Source of the DNA: Bacteroidetes bacterium 43-16
GTDB taxonomy: Bacteria; Bacteroidota; Bacteroidia; Chitinophagales; Chitinophagaceae
Length of the DNA stretch: 64,000 nt
Assembly (NCBI GenBank): GCA_001897525.1
Contig: MKTB01000003.1
Location: 186,001 to 250,000 of the forward strand
Direction of reading: 5' to 3'
Shown: one piece after another, positions 34,725 through 44,533 of the stretch
Layout of the letters: the number at the start of each line of letters is the position of its first letter
How positions within the stretch are numbered: the stretch's first letter is position 1
The notes under the pieces: model-generated
What the model was told of the DNA's origin: nothing
The model's database searches: none
What the model saw: only the letters and a program-made list of their open reading frames with translations
Translations under genes and position numbers: made by a program

Positions 34725-35732
34725 CTATTGTTCTCTGTTACCAAAATCAATATCTGTATTGTCACCTATATTCAGGCTCTGACTCATCCCTCTTACCGAT
34801 GCATCACTGCCAATGATAGAAGCTTTAAGCACAACTTCTTCCAGCTGGGCATAAGAACCAATGATAGAATTACTGACTATGGAAGCACGGATAGTGGAAT
34901 GCTCCCCGATCGTTACATTAGGGCCTATGATTGCATTTTCAATAACGCAGTTTTCTGCAATACTTACGGGAGGCACAATGACCGCATTCGGGAAACGCGC
35001 TTTCAGCGAGGTGTCCGGCACATAAGATTTCAGCAGGATGGCATTGGTCTCTAAAAGGGTTTCTTTCTTACCACAATCAAACCAATTATTGACTTTAAAA
35101 GCACTCATTTTCCAGCCTTTAGCGATCATCATCTGCAGGGCTTCCGTGAGGTGATATTCATCATCAATAGTGCCGATGCTGTTTTCAATACAATAGTCAA
35201 GGGTATCGAACAATACCCGGGTCTCTTTAATTTTAAAGATACCCACCAGCGCCATATTAGATTTTGGAATCAAAGGTTTTTCCACCAGCCTGTTCACGAC
35301 CTGGTTGGTACCTATTTCTGCAACCCCGAAATTCCCGGGATTGTCTACCCTTCTCACCCCGGCTTCTGATACCGGGCTGTGCAGCACTCTTTCGATATCA
35401 AAATCGCAGATCGTATCACCATACATAATGATGATCTCATCTCCGGCCACAACATCTTTGGTGAGCCATACCGCATGCCCGGTACCTTTACGGTCGTTCT
35501 GCTGTACGAAATGACTTTTGAGATCAGGATAGGTTTTGGTCACATAATCCTGGATCTTATCACCCAGGTAGCCGATCACAAAAATAAACTCATCCACTCC
35601 GCTATTTAATAACTGATCGATGATGACGCTTAAAATTGTTTTCCCCGCAATAGGGATGAGTGCTTTGGGTTGCGTATAAGTATGAGGCCTGAGCTTGGTA
35701 CCTGCGCCAGCCAAAGGGATAACCGCTTTCAT
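34725..35732 (-). CDS. Sugar-phosphate nucleotidyltransferase with left-handed beta-helix
   Basis: 335 residues from ATG 35732 (MKAVIPLAGAGTKLRPHT); a TTG 9 bases upstream is less likely. The nucleotide-binding loop is AGAGTKLRPHT followed by PKALIPIAGK, with the sugar-binding MYGDTICD and EKPLIPKSN. The C-terminal part (about 245-325) is a hexapeptide-type helix (IENAIIGPNVTIGEHSTI). The enzyme makes an NDP-sugar from NTP and a sugar-1-phosphate; glucose-1-phosphate thymidylyl- or mannose-1-phosphate guanylyltransferase-like activities are both possible. No sugar biosynthetic cluster is adjacent. Confidence 0.87.
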   Translation of the reverse strand: MKAVIPLAGAGTKLRPHTYTQPKALIPIAGKTILSVIIDQLLNSGVDEFIFVIGYLGDKIQDYVTKTYPDLKSHFVQQNDRKGTGHAVWLTKDVVAGDEIIIMYGDTICDFDIERVLHSPVSEAGVRRVDNPGNFGVAEIGTNQVVNRLVEKPLIPKSNMALVGIFKIKETRVLFDTLDYCIENSIGTIDDEYHLTEALQMMIAKGWKMSAFKVNNWFDCGKKETLLETNAILLKSYVPDTSLKARFPNAVIVPPVSIAENCVIENAIIGPNVTIGEHSTIRASIVSNSIIGSYAQLEEVVLKASIIGSDASVRGMSQSLNIGDNTDIDFGNREQ

Positions 35733-35884
35733 TGAAGACAATATTCTTTAGTCTCCGCAAGATAGGAATAATTGACCGAAATCCGGTTTGTAATATCTTT
35801 TAACAAGAAAGGCTTTTAAATTGTTGTATTCCTGCTTATTTTAGTGCCGTAACACATTTATTCACCCCTTAAAAAAACTGACAC

Positions 35885-36148
35885 ATGAGCAATATAATAT
35901 TCTGGATTATTTTCGGAGGCATTGCCGGCATCATTGCTAAAGCGATCATGCCCGGAAAAAATGAACCCCAGGGATGTCTGTTAACGATCATCCTGGGTAT
36001 AGTAGGATCTTTGGTAGGCGGATGGATCGGCCAAATGTTATGGAACGGGGACGGTATTACCGGCCATAACATCGGTAGCTATGTTACTTCAATTGTAGGT
36101 ACCTGCCTGGTTTTATTCATTTACGGAAGATTTGCCGGAAAAAAATAA
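35885..36148 (+). CDS. GlsB/YeaQ/YmgE-type stress-response membrane protein
   Basis: 87 residues with three membrane helices and the family hallmarks: IFGGIAGIIAKAIMPG near the N terminus, GCLLTIILGIVGSLVGGWIG in the middle, and a final helix. These small proteins are widespread and linked to envelope stress; the biochemical role is unknown. It is transcribed alone, divergent from the nucleotidyltransferase gene and convergent with the SET gene. Confidence 0.92.
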   Translation: MSNIIFWIIFGGIAGIIAKAIMPGKNEPQGCLLTIILGIVGSLVGGWIGQMLWNGDGITGHNIGSYVTSIVGTCLVLFIYGRFAGKK

Positions 36149-36153
36149 TATGC

Positions 36154-36546
36154 TTACTTAGCATCAAACCATAATGGCGACTGGTCATCCCAGTCGCCAT
36201 TATAATTGATAAAAAGCTCCTCTCCTGCCGCTATATTGCGCACGGTCCTGATCATGATGATCTGCTTTTCGAAATTCATATAATACTCACAATTGGAGCC
36301 AAATTTATGATTGTACATGGAGATATAGCCCCATGCAGTACAGCACTGATCCAATGCAGGGCCCCATTCAAAGATATAATCGTGCAAGCGGGTTTTATCT
36401 AAATGCAGGCGCTCCGCGGCACTCATGACCAGTACCGGTGATACTTCTATGATCGAATCCGCTTCCAGCGGGGCTGTAGTAAACACGCCTCTTCCCATTT
36501 CTGAAACATCATCTATATACAAACAGTCGGCAATAAACAGGTCCAT
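36154..36546 (-). CDS. SET domain protein-lysine methyltransferase-like protein
   Basis: 130 residues from ATG 36546 (MDLFIADCLY), essentially a bare SET domain. SAM-binding GRGVFTT at the start, YNHKFGSNCEYY in place of the usual NHSCxPN, and AGEELFINYNGDW, which supplies the conserved ELxxNY tyrosine. There is no post-SET zinc site. The motifs suggest a SAM-dependent methyltransferase acting on lysine, but the target is unknown. The 3' end is only 6 bases from that of the convergent stress-protein gene. Confidence 0.82.
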   Translation of the reverse strand: MDLFIADCLYIDDVSEMGRGVFTTAPLEADSIIEVSPVLVMSAAERLHLDKTRLHDYIFEWGPALDQCCTAWGYISMYNHKFGSNCEYYMNFEKQIIMIRTVRNIAAGEELFINYNGDWDDQSPLWFDAK

Positions 36547-36565
36547 CGGCAATTAATTGAGTAGT

Positions 36566-36603
36566 AAAAATTCCAATTGCCCCTGCTGTAGCAGAGGCAA
36601 TTG
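36566..36603 (-). terminator. clpX terminator
   Basis: CAATTGCC (36574-36581) pairs with GGCAATTG (36596-36603), and inside it CTGC pairs with GCAG around a TGTA loop. On the minus strand a GGAATTTTTAC tail follows. It lies between the end of clpX and the SET gene. Confidence 0.8.
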
Positions 36604-36635
36604 ATGATATCTTTTAAACGGGGTCAGCTCTTTGA

Positions 36636-37883
36636 CTAGGCCGACCTTAATATATCCAGTTTGGATTTTTCAAGCTTTTCTTTAGCATAATCCAACGTTA
36701 TGGTAAAGTTACCGTTATGCTCTGCAGAAGGTAATTCAAACATCGCATCGGTCAGGATCATCTCGCAGATCGTACGTAAACCCCTGCCCCCGAGCTTGTA
36801 AGTATAAGCCTTGTCCACCATATACTCCAAAGCATCTTCATCCACCTTCAGGTCAATGTTCTCATATTCAAATAAACGCTTGTATTGACGGATCAAAGCA
36901 TTCTTAGGCTCTGTAAGGATACGTTTCAAAGCATCTTTATCCAAAGGATTCAGGTAGGTAACTACCGGCAAACGGCCTAATAGTTCAGGAATGAGGCCAA
37001 AAGCCCTCAGATCCTGGGCATTTACATATTGCAGCAGGTTACTCCGGTCAAATTTATTTTTCTCGGTAGGCGATTTAAATCCTATAGAACTGGTCTCTAT
37101 ACGACGCGCGATCATCTTATCAATCCCTTCAAATGCTCCGCCACAAATGAACAGGATATTCTGGGTATTGATCTTGATCATTTTCTGGTCGGGATGCTTA
37201 CGTCCTCCCTGCGGCGGCACCAGCACTTCAGAGCCTTCCAGTAATTTCAATAAAGACTGCTGAACGCCCTCTCCGCTCACATCACGGGTGATAGACGGGT
37301 TGTCGCTCTTACGGCCGATCTTATCTATCTCATCAATATACACAATGCCCTGCTGTGCCGCATCCACATCGTAGTCACAGGCCTGCAACAGGCGGGTCAG
37401 GATACTTTCCACATCCTCGCCCACGTAGCCGGCCTGGGTAAACACCGTGGCATCTGCGATCGCAAAAGGCACCTGCAGGATACGGGCAACGGTTTTCGCG
37501 ATCAGCGTTTTACCGGTACCAGTTTCCCCTACCATGATAATATTGGATTTTTCGATCTCCACATCATCTTCCACCACATGCTTCAGGCGCTTGTAGTGAT
37601 TATACATCGCTACGGCCATTACTTTCTTGGCATCGTCCTGCCCAATGATATATTGATCCATGAAAGCCGCAATTTCTTTAGGCTTTAAGATCTTATGCTG
37701 ACTCACATCATATTTTGCCTGGGTATGACTTACGGCACCCTCTCCATTACTGTCTACAATGATCGAATTAGCCTGGCGCACACAATCGTTACATATATTT
37801 CCGTGTACTCCTGTAATCAATAACTCTACTTCCTGCTCTGCTCTGCCACAAAAAGAGCAAAAAGGACTACTTTTCTTCGCCAT
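36636..37883 (-). CDS. clpX: ATP-dependent Clp protease ATP-binding subunit ClpX
   Basis: 415 residues, the full length of the family. The zinc-binding N domain has Cys9, Cys12, Cys31 and Cys34. The AAA+ core has Walker A GETGTGKT (119-126), pore loop GYVG (152-155) and Walker [11 protein letters not shown] (Asp184-Glu185). The ClpP-contacting loop IGF is in SSIGFKSPT. ClpX unfolds tagged proteins and feeds them to ClpP. clpP is not nearby, unlike in many bacteria. It has a TAACTTTG box (37906-37913) at the end of the upstream HIT gene, so it may be transcribed separately from that gene. Confidence 0.96.
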   Translation of the reverse strand: MAKKSSPFCSFCGRAEQEVELLITGVHGNICNDCVRQANSIIVDSNGEGAVSHTQAKYDVSQHKILKPKEIAAFMDQYIIGQDDAKKVMAVAMYNHYKRLKHVVEDDVEIEKSNIIMVGETGTGKTLIAKTVARILQVPFAIADATVFTQAGYVGEDVESILTRLLQACDYDVDAAQQGIVYIDEIDKIGRKSDNPSITRDVSGEGVQQSLLKLLEGSEVLVPPQGGRKHPDQKMIKINTQNILFICGGAFEGIDKMIARRIETSSIGFKSPTEKNKFDRSNLLQYVNAQDLRAFGLIPELLGRLPVVTYLNPLDKDALKRILTEPKNALIRQYKRLFEYENIDLKVDEDALEYMVDKAYTYKLGGRGLRTICEMILTDAMFELPSAEHNGNFTITLDYAKEKLEKSKLDILRSA

Positions 37884-37905
37884 CTTTAAATTTTCAAAAT
37901 TTGTG

Positions 37906-37913
37906 CAAAGTTA
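37906..37913 (-). promoter_or_regulatory. Candidate -7 box for clpX
   Basis: On the minus strand this reads TAACTTTG, an exact TAnnTTTG match, 22 bases before the clpX ATG and just past the HIT gene stop. No -33 TTTG is seen at the usual distance. Confidence 0.4.
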
Positions 37914-37915
37914 CA

Positions 37916-38308
37916 TTATAAATGGGCAATAATTTTAGCCTGAATTGCTTTGAAGGCCTCTTCTGTTAATTTCAGCTTAGGATTCGTAAAATTCAGGTCT
38001 TCTGCCGTACTGATCGGGATCAGGTGCATATGCGCATGAGGCACCTCGATACCTATAACGCTCATACCGCAGCGATTACATTCCGGGAAAGCCTTTTCTA
38101 TCGCTTTAGCGATAGGCTGTGCAAAGTTCAGCCATGCGCTTAACACCTCTGCAGAGGCATCCCAGATCTTATCGACTTCTTGTTTAGGCACTACTAAAAC
38201 ATGGCCTTCTCTTAAGGGGAAAATGTCTAAGAAGGCATAAAAAGTGTCGTTTTCCGCGATTTTATAGGAAGGCAATTCGCCATTGATGACTTTTGTGAAT
38301 AAGGACAT
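37916..38308 (-). CDS. HIT family nucleotide hydrolase/transferase
   Basis: 130 residues. The histidine triad HAHMHL (His91, His93, His95) is complete, preceded by IEVP. The start MSLFTKVINGELPSYKIAE and HVLVVPKQEVD match the bacterial Hint/HinT branch. These enzymes hydrolyse phosphoramidates and dinucleoside compounds such as AMP-lysine or acyl-AMP by-products. It lies upstream of clpX on the same strand with 32 bases between them, a weak possible operon. A TAATTTCG box is at 38325-38332. Confidence 0.92.
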   Translation of the reverse strand: MSLFTKVINGELPSYKIAENDTFYAFLDIFPLREGHVLVVPKQEVDKIWDASAEVLSAWLNFAQPIAKAIEKAFPECNRCGMSVIGIEVPHAHMHLIPISTAEDLNFTNPKLKLTEEAFKAIQAKIIAHL

Positions 38309-38465
38309 AGTATTACTTTAAACCCGAAATTAGTAAAAAAGCGTTTACCAGAAGTCTTTGTTGCATAAATGACCCATGATCAGGCTTTAAAGCAAAATTC
38401 ACAGCGCTTGCAAAATATTTGCTTTAGCTATTGCGTTTTCTACAAACAACAACAAAAAGATAACT

Positions 38466-38858
38466 ATGAAATTGATATTCAGAGGCATAGCCCTTCTGCT
38501 ATTAAGCATGTCATTTGTAATGAGCAGCCGTGCGCAGGAACCTTCCGGGGTCTGGCTGACACAGGATAAAGATGCCCAGGTAGAGATTTACAAAACAACT
38601 GCAGGTAGTTATGAAGGCAAGATCATATGGGTAAAAAGCACGAAACCTGAGGTACAGAAAAGATTAGGCACAAAGATCCTCACGGCATTTAAGAAAAAGG
38701 ATGCCAAGACCTATGAGAGCGGGAAGATCTATCACCCGGGACAAAACAAACATTATGATGGCATCATCACGATGAAAAGCAATAACCAATTAAACCTGAG
38801 AGGTTATGTAGGCACACCCATGCTGGGACAGACGCAGAACTGGACCAGGGTGAAGTAG
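38466..38858 (+). CDS. Secreted DUF2147-type protein
   Basis: 130 residues with a signal peptide (MKLIFRGIALLLLSMSFVMS, cleaved near RAQ). The mature part is beta-rich and fits DUF2147: PSGVWLTQDKDAQVEIYK, YEGKIIWVKS, SGKIYHPGQNKHYDG and LNLRGYVGTPMLGQTQNWTRVK. The family is a lipocalin-like barrel of unknown function. It reads divergently from the HIT gene and ends at a terminator shared with icd. Confidence 0.85.
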   Translation: MKLIFRGIALLLLSMSFVMSSRAQEPSGVWLTQDKDAQVEIYKTTAGSYEGKIIWVKSTKPEVQKRLGTKILTAFKKKDAKTYESGKIYHPGQNKHYDGIITMKSNNQLNLRGYVGTPMLGQTQNWTRVK

Positions 38859-38877
38859 ACTCAGGTTTCAATAAAAA

Positions 38878-38905
38878 AAATAGCGCCTTTAATAAGGCGC
38901 TATTT
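38878..38905. terminator. Bidirectional terminator between DUF2147 gene and icd
   Basis: AAATAGCGCCTT (38878-38889) pairs with AAGGCGCTATTT (38894-38905) around a TAAT loop. An A-run precedes it on the plus strand, giving a T-run for the minus-strand icd transcript. Confidence 0.82.
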
Positions 38906-38928
38906 GTATATATAGTATTCTTTATGGC

Positions 38929-40239
38929 TTATAAACTGCTCGACTGCTGCAACTGGCCTTCGCCGGTAATGATACCCATATTGTCCACCACCTGTGCACC
39001 AAACTCAGATGTTTTCAACAAAGTAGCACCTGTCATCAGGTTATAGAAATCGATTGTTACCTGCTTGCGCATAATAGTAGCTTCTACCGCAGAGATGATC
39101 ATTTGCGCTGCTTCTTTCCAACCCATGTATTCCAGCATCATGCAACCACTCAGGATCACAGAGCAAGGGTTCATAGAATCTGTACCGGCAAACTTCGGCG
39201 CTGTACCATGTGTAGCTTCAAACACGGCATAGCCTGTTTTGTAGTTAATATTGGCACCCGGTGCAATACCGATACCACCAACGATGGCCGCTAAGGCATC
39301 AGAAATATAATCCCCGTTCAGGTTCAGCGTAGCTACTACAGAGTAGTCTCTTGGTGCTAATAAGATTTGTTGCAGGAAATTATCTGCGATCACATCCTTC
39401 ACCAGCAATTTACCGTCAGCCAATGCTTTCTTCTGTACTTCATTAGCATGCGCTTCGCCATGTTCTTTCTTCAGCTCATCCCACTCATCCCAGGTAAATG
39501 TGCGGTCGCCAAATTCCTGGCGGGCCACTTCATAGCCCCATTTCTTGAAGCTACCTTCTGTAAACTTCATGATGTTACCTTTATGAACGATAGCTACAGA
39601 TGGCTTATGATGCTCCAATGCATATTCAATAGCTGCTCTCACCAGGCGCTTGGTTCCTTCTTCTGAAACCGGCTTAACGCCGTAAGAAGACTGACCCGGG
39701 AAACGCACTTTGGAAACATTCATTTCATTCAGCAAAAAGGCTTCAAATTTCTTAGCTTCTTCTGAACCTGCCTGCCATTCGATACCGGCATAGATATCTT
39801 CTGTATTTTCACGGAAGATGGTCATATCCACATACTCCGGGTGTACCACAGGCGAAGGAACGCCTTTGAACCATTGAACCGGGCGCAGGCAAACGTATAA
39901 GTCCAGGTCCTGGCGCATGGCTACATTCAAAGAGCGAATACCACCACCGATCGGTGTAGTCAAAGGACCTTTAATGGAAACGATATATTCTTTGGCAATA
40001 TCCAGTGTTTCTTTGGGCAACCACTCTCCGGTAGCATTAAATGCTTTTTCTCCGGCCAGCATTTCTTTCCATTCAATCTTACGCTCACCCTGGTAAGCTT
40101 TTTCCACTGCGGCATCAAATACTTTCCGGGCTACAGTCCAGATTTCAGGACCAATACCATCACCTTCAATAAAAGGAATAACGGGATGATTAGGAACTTG
40201 TAGCTTCCCATCAGCACCCATAACTATTTTCTCTGCCAT
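38929..40239 (-). CDS. icd: Isocitrate dehydrogenase (NADP-dependent type)
   Basis: 436 residues; the TCA-cycle enzyme converts isocitrate to 2-oxoglutarate and CO2. Clear family blocks: [60 protein letters not shown] and a C-terminal [21 protein letters not shown]. Ser in GGIRSLN is the regulatory site known in the E. coli enzyme, but no kinase gene is present here. NADP use is inferred from the overall E. coli-like length and blocks. A TAATTTCG box is at 40274-40281. Confidence 0.95.
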   Translation of the reverse strand: MAEKIVMGADGKLQVPNHPVIPFIEGDGIGPEIWTVARKVFDAAVEKAYQGERKIEWKEMLAGEKAFNATGEWLPKETLDIAKEYIVSIKGPLTTPIGGGIRSLNVAMRQDLDLYVCLRPVQWFKGVPSPVVHPEYVDMTIFRENTEDIYAGIEWQAGSEEAKKFEAFLLNEMNVSKVRFPGQSSYGVKPVSEEGTKRLVRAAIEYALEHHKPSVAIVHKGNIMKFTEGSFKKWGYEVARQEFGDRTFTWDEWDELKKEHGEAHANEVQKKALADGKLLVKDVIADNFLQQILLAPRDYSVVATLNLNGDYISDALAAIVGGIGIAPGANINYKTGYAVFEATHGTAPKFAGTDSMNPCSVILSGCMMLEYMGWKEAAQMIISAVEATIMRKQVTIDFYNLMTGATLLKTSEFGAQVVDNMGIITGEGQLQQSSSL

Positions 40240-40406
40240 AATTAATTGGATTTTTGATTTTAAAAAAGATACGCGAAATTAAGCTAAGCGACCCAATTTA
40301 AACAGGCTTTAGGGTAAAATTTTATAGAATTACATAAAATCCTGTGCTAATCAGGTATAGCAAGAAAAATGAACCCCTCAGCCCCATTCTTAACCGTATC
40401 CTCCTC

Positions 40407-42524
40407 TTAGCGCAGGAGCAATAAGTCTCCCTTTTGCTGAAAGCGATTTTCCCCGGTGCCTTTGTTCAGTTGTATATAATAAAAATACACGCCCTGTGCT
40501 GCCGGAACACCTTCAAAATAACCATCCCATTGCTTATCGGCCTCGTAACTTTCAAAAACCATCTGTCCCCAGCGGTTGAACACCCTTAGCACATAACCAT
40601 TTACCGGGCAGTCTTCCTGCCTGATGACCCCAAAATAATCATTCTTACCATCATTGTTCGGGCTGAAAGCGGTAGGCACTGCCACCTCACAATCGCATTG
40701 ATACTCCGAGATCGTTACCCGGTCTGCAAAGACCCCACATTCCGGATGACTGAGCACTACTTCATAAGTGCCCGGGCTATGTACCTGTATTTTTTTACTG
40801 GTACTCCCGGTACTCCAGAGTATACTGGTATTAGGTGGCGGGTCCACCTCGAAACTCAGGTTCAGCGGTGCTCCGGCACAGATGCTGGTATCATTTCCTA
40901 TATCTGCATACAGGCTTATCTGGTTGATGTGTACCGTATCGCTTAAGGTACAACCCGCGATCACCGCTGCTATACTTACAGTACCGCCATTGGTCACAAA
41001 ATAAAATGCAGCGCTGCTGCCATCACTCCAGCGTACAGAAGAAGGCACTCCTTCAAATTGAGGATAGAGGGCATAGGAGCCACATACAGAAGTGTCCGCG
41101 CCCAGGCTCACACGCCCTGCTTTCAAGCGTACTTTAAGGGTGTCAATATATATGGCGCAATTCTTGGTATAGTAAACCCAGAAAGTGCCGGCTGCATTGA
41201 TGCTCCGCTGAGCACCCTGAACCCCGTCATTCCAGAGATAATCCACCCCTCCGCTTCTTGCAGTAATGGTGGCCGCGTCTCCCTGGCACATCAGCGTGTC
41301 TTTCCAGGCAATGCTGAAGGTATCCCCGGTGAGCATCATCGGTTTCATAATAGTATTCTGCAAAGCATAATTCACATTGGTCCCGGCCAGCAGATTGGTA
41401 CTCTGCACGCTCAGGCCGGCAGCAGCACCCAGAAGGTCCGGGTTCTCAATAGTTCCAAGTTTAGAAATGTACCCGCCATTCAGGTAAATTTTTCCGTTCG
41501 GCCCCAGCTGCAACTGGCTGAGGGAGGCATTACAGCTCCCCAGGAAGAACTTGCTCGCCCTTATCTGGGCCATCGTGGGTAAAGCAAGATTATACTGGTT
41601 AAAAGCTTTTAAAGTGATTGCCGCAGCACAGTTACTGGCATAAAGTTTTTTACTGTCCGGGGAGAAACTCACCCCGTAAAACCCGTAAGCATCATTGGAA
41701 GAATCCACGATACCTCTGGCCACTATGGCCCCGGTATTATTATTAAAATTGTACAATTCCACGAAATTGCCTTTGAAGTAAGTTGCGGCCAATTGTTTAA
41801 AATCCGGGGATACGGCCAGTTGACCTACATTGTAAAAATTATTACCCTGGTAACCCTGGTTACCGGAACCACCGGGTCCCACATAGCCCTGCACCCCGGT
41901 CTGTGACAGTACCGGAGCGGTATTCAAACCATTGGCATCAATTTTATAAGACTTAAATACAGGACTTGTTCTTCCGTGTAAAACGACCCAGATGCCACCA
42001 CAGGTGGGCACCGCGATCATATGTTCTGAAAAGCCGGTATCGATCAAAGTATGTGCCGTGCCGGGAACGATATCGCCCAGGCCATTATTCAGGCTCATAT
42101 CGACCACCGAATAGTATAGTTTTCCCCCTTCATTATTGGCCAGCTCCTGGGCACTTAAGGAGAACACATAATATTTATTATTATCGTTGATAAAAGGAAC
42201 GATCAATGCTCCCTGAACGGTACTCTGGGTCACATTGACCAATGGGGCAGGAAAGATCGGGTTGGCAGAGGGCATCGGGTTATTCCCGGCATCCCATATG
42301 CGATTGCCATCGGTATAAAAACGGAGATTACCGTTGGCATCTGCTACAGACTGGGCACATTCAAGTGCCGCCATCACACTCGTTGTGGCGGTCATGGTAT
42401 TAAAGTTAAACCCTGCTCCACCGCCAAATTTCCAAATGCTGTTCTCGGGACTATTGTATTGTGCCCTGCCCGTTGTACTCAACAAGACCAGGCACACCAA
42501 GACAAAATAGGAATAGTATTTCAT
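40407..42524 (-). CDS. T9SS type B secreted protein (gliding-associated C-terminal domain)
   Basis: 705 residues. Signal peptide MKYYSYFVLVCLVLLSTTGRAQ. The N-terminal 400 residues resemble a propeller-like region (KYYVFSLSAQE, LYYSVVDMSLNNG, FSPDSKKLYASNC). It is followed by Ig-like modules with LGADTSVCG and IGNDTSICAG. The C-terminal type B domain (about 610-705) begins PTAFSPNNDGKNDYF and has FNRWGQMVFES and WDGYFEGVPAAQGVYFYYI. Type B domains route cargo through T9SS in a different manner from type A. It follows the FISUMP cargo gene on the same strand, with a hairpin between them. Confidence 0.9.
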   Translation of the reverse strand: MKYYSYFVLVCLVLLSTTGRAQYNSPENSIWKFGGGAGFNFNTMTATTSVMAALECAQSVADANGNLRFYTDGNRIWDAGNNPMPSANPIFPAPLVNVTQSTVQGALIVPFINDNNKYYVFSLSAQELANNEGGKLYYSVVDMSLNNGLGDIVPGTAHTLIDTGFSEHMIAVPTCGGIWVVLHGRTSPVFKSYKIDANGLNTAPVLSQTGVQGYVGPGGSGNQGYQGNNFYNVGQLAVSPDFKQLAATYFKGNFVELYNFNNNTGAIVARGIVDSSNDAYGFYGVSFSPDSKKLYASNCAAAITLKAFNQYNLALPTMAQIRASKFFLGSCNASLSQLQLGPNGKIYLNGGYISKLGTIENPDLLGAAAGLSVQSTNLLAGTNVNYALQNTIMKPMMLTGDTFSIAWKDTLMCQGDAATITARSGGVDYLWNDGVQGAQRSINAAGTFWVYYTKNCAIYIDTLKVRLKAGRVSLGADTSVCGSYALYPQFEGVPSSVRWSDGSSAAFYFVTNGGTVSIAAVIAGCTLSDTVHINQISLYADIGNDTSICAGAPLNLSFEVDPPPNTSILWSTGSTSKKIQVHSPGTYEVVLSHPECGVFADRVTISEYQCDCEVAVPTAFSPNNDGKNDYFGVIRQEDCPVNGYVLRVFNRWGQMVFESYEADKQWDGYFEGVPAAQGVYFYYIQLNKGTGENRFQQKGDLLLLR

Positions 42525-42531
42525 GCTGTTT

Positions 42532-42575
42532 CAATTTTAAAAGCATCCTGGCCGGATAGGGCCAACCAGGATGCT
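42532..42575 (-). terminator. Hairpin between the FISUMP and type B cargo genes
   Basis: AGCATCCTGG (42542-42551) pairs with CCAGGATGCT (42566-42575), with an alternative inner TGGCC/GGCCA stem. On the minus strand it is followed by TTTTAAAATTG, so it probably terminates the FISUMP transcript. Confidence 0.7.
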
Positions 42576-42602
42576 GCTATTATATTAAATGATGAATTGC
42601 CC

Positions 42603-44369
42603 TTATTTAAGCACATTAAGTTTCAATACAGCTATCCCTTTATCGGTATAGATATTGATAAAGTACATACCGTTAGATAAATGGCTTACATCTAAAGTTT
42701 TTACGATCCTGTCTTTTACGATCAGCTCCTGGCCCAGGGTATTGGTCAAAGTGATCTTGTGGACCGTGATGGCTTGTTCAAAATTCAGGAATACCGCTTT
42801 TGAAGTAGGATTCGGGTACAGGCTTATGCCTAACTGTGCCGCTTCCAGATGCTTAATACCTGAAGGCATTACCTCAACTGTTTTGGTCAGTGTCAGGTCG
42901 CCACATTCATTAGAGATCACTACGGTAACGGTATAGGTGCCGGCCTGTGTATATTGATGATCCGGGTTAGCGCTGGTAGCGGTTGCTCCGTTATCGCCAA
43001 AGCTCCACAAATAGCTATCGGCTCCCTGCGCATTCACCACACTGAAGGTATAGTTGTTATTCACATCACCACTTGCATTGATCTCATCGGCTGTTGGGGC
43101 GGTCAATACCGTTATATCGATGGTATCGTGACCGATACAGCCATTAGCTGCCGTTACCGTTACCGAATACTGCCCGGATGCATTTACATCGGTCGTCTGT
43201 GTGGTAGCATTATTGCTCCAGCTATAAGCAGCACCGGAGCCTGCATCTCCGGCATCCAGGGTTAAGATATTGCCCGTACAGAAGCTCGTATCATTACCCA
43301 AATCTACCTCAAGCATGACGATGTTCACCGAAACGGTATCGGAATAGGCACTTTGTGTAGAAGTAGTGCAGGTCACCTTACACCTGTATTCTGTTGCAGC
43401 AACCAGGTTCGTCACCGCATAAGCGGTATTTGTCGCACCCGTGATATCGGCAAATGTGCCTGTACCGGAAGGACGGGATTGCCATTGGTAAGTAATATCG
43501 GCTCCTACGGTCGTTCCTGCAAGAGAAAGGTTGCTACTGCCCCCGGTACAGACATCCGTAGCAGAGGCAATCGCATCACCCCCATTCGGCGTTCCGGAAC
43601 ATAAGACCACTTCCTTTACACAACGGCAGGTACCGGCATAAGCTCTCTGCCAGTAATCAACAGATCCGCCATTAAACACCGCATAAGGATACTGGGCATC
43701 TTTATTGGTAGCACTCCAGTAAAAGTTTGCATAACCCGCCTGTTGTATTCCCCCGTTTGCACCATTCCTGTAGCCGGAATAAGGTAGTTTAAGATTAGAA
43801 CTGAATCCTGTGGCAAGATTGGTAATACTTTCTGCGGTCCTTACGGCATCCCATTCCAGTTTCGTAGGCATCCTCCAGCCGGCACCTAAGCCGGAACAAG
43901 GATCTGTACCATTTGTAGCCGTAGGTGCTCCTGCGGCCCAGGTATCTGTAACTTGCGGGTTACCTGCCGGAGTACTTGTTGATGAACCGCCCCACCAGAG
44001 TGGCTGCACAGTATTTCTCAGGAAATTGGCATTGCCAGGGGCGATACCTGCAGGTGTATTATTCGTTAATGTAGTTACTTGTTGATTGATACTGGTACGC
44101 AATTGGTGACCGTCTGCCCACCTGCCCCACTGGAACAAATCACCATAAGAAGCCACATCGGTTGCCGAAGTGGCTACCTGGGTAGCCCCTAAATTCTGCT
44201 GCAACCAGATCTTACCATCTGCTGCCCGTACCGAAGTATGCGTTACAGATTGACCATTATACGTGAATGTGACAGAACCGGTACTCCCTACTGTAGCACC
44301 CGGGTCCTGGGCATTTACCTGTGTAAAGCCCAGGCAAAGCATACCGAAAATTTGTAATGTCTTCTTCAT
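42603..44369 (-). CDS. T9SS type A cargo with FISUMP domain
   Basis: 588 residues. Signal peptide MKKTLQIFGMLCLGFTQVNAQ. The FISUMP domain (about 35-250) is marked by KIWLQQNLGAT, GDLFQWGRWADGHQ, DPCSGLGAGWRMPTKLEWD, YSGYRNGANG and YWSATN. It is followed by Ig-like domains (ITYQWQSRPSG; VDLGNDTSFCTG), a PKD domain (YLWSFGDNG) and a type A sorting domain (ISLYPNPTSKA). FISUMP modules occur in many secreted Bacteroidota and Fibrobacter proteins, function unknown. A TATTTTTG box is at 44483-44490. A membrane TPR-LuxR regulator lies just upstream. Confidence 0.88.
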   Translation of the reverse strand: MKKTLQIFGMLCLGFTQVNAQDPGATVGSTGSVTFTYNGQSVTHTSVRAADGKIWLQQNLGATQVATSATDVASYGDLFQWGRWADGHQLRTSINQQVTTLTNNTPAGIAPGNANFLRNTVQPLWWGGSSTSTPAGNPQVTDTWAAGAPTATNGTDPCSGLGAGWRMPTKLEWDAVRTAESITNLATGFSSNLKLPYSGYRNGANGGIQQAGYANFYWSATNKDAQYPYAVFNGGSVDYWQRAYAGTCRCVKEVVLCSGTPNGGDAIASATDVCTGGSSNLSLAGTTVGADITYQWQSRPSGTGTFADITGATNTAYAVTNLVAATEYRCKVTCTTSTQSAYSDTVSVNIVMLEVDLGNDTSFCTGNILTLDAGDAGSGAAYSWSNNATTQTTDVNASGQYSVTVTAANGCIGHDTIDITVLTAPTADEINASGDVNNNYTFSVVNAQGADSYLWSFGDNGATATSANPDHQYTQAGTYTVTVVISNECGDLTLTKTVEVMPSGIKHLEAAQLGISLYPNPTSKAVFLNFEQAITVHKITLTNTLGQELIVKDRIVKTLDVSHLSNGMYFINIYTDKGIAVLKLNVLK

Positions 44370-44533
44370 TTTTCCATCTTTAATTTTAATGATAAGGTAA
44401 CATCAGCCTTGCTATCGCATCTGATTTTTTATTATACTAAAACTATAGAATGGAGCGAGAATATTTCAATTTATCGGCCGGACAAAAATATGGACAAATG
44501 ATTAAACGTTATTTATCAAAACAGTATAAAATA

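Noticed and set aside
41058-41582. Plus-strand open frame of 174 codons opposite the type B cargo gene
   Set aside because: No domain; it is a shadow of a well-supported secreted protein.
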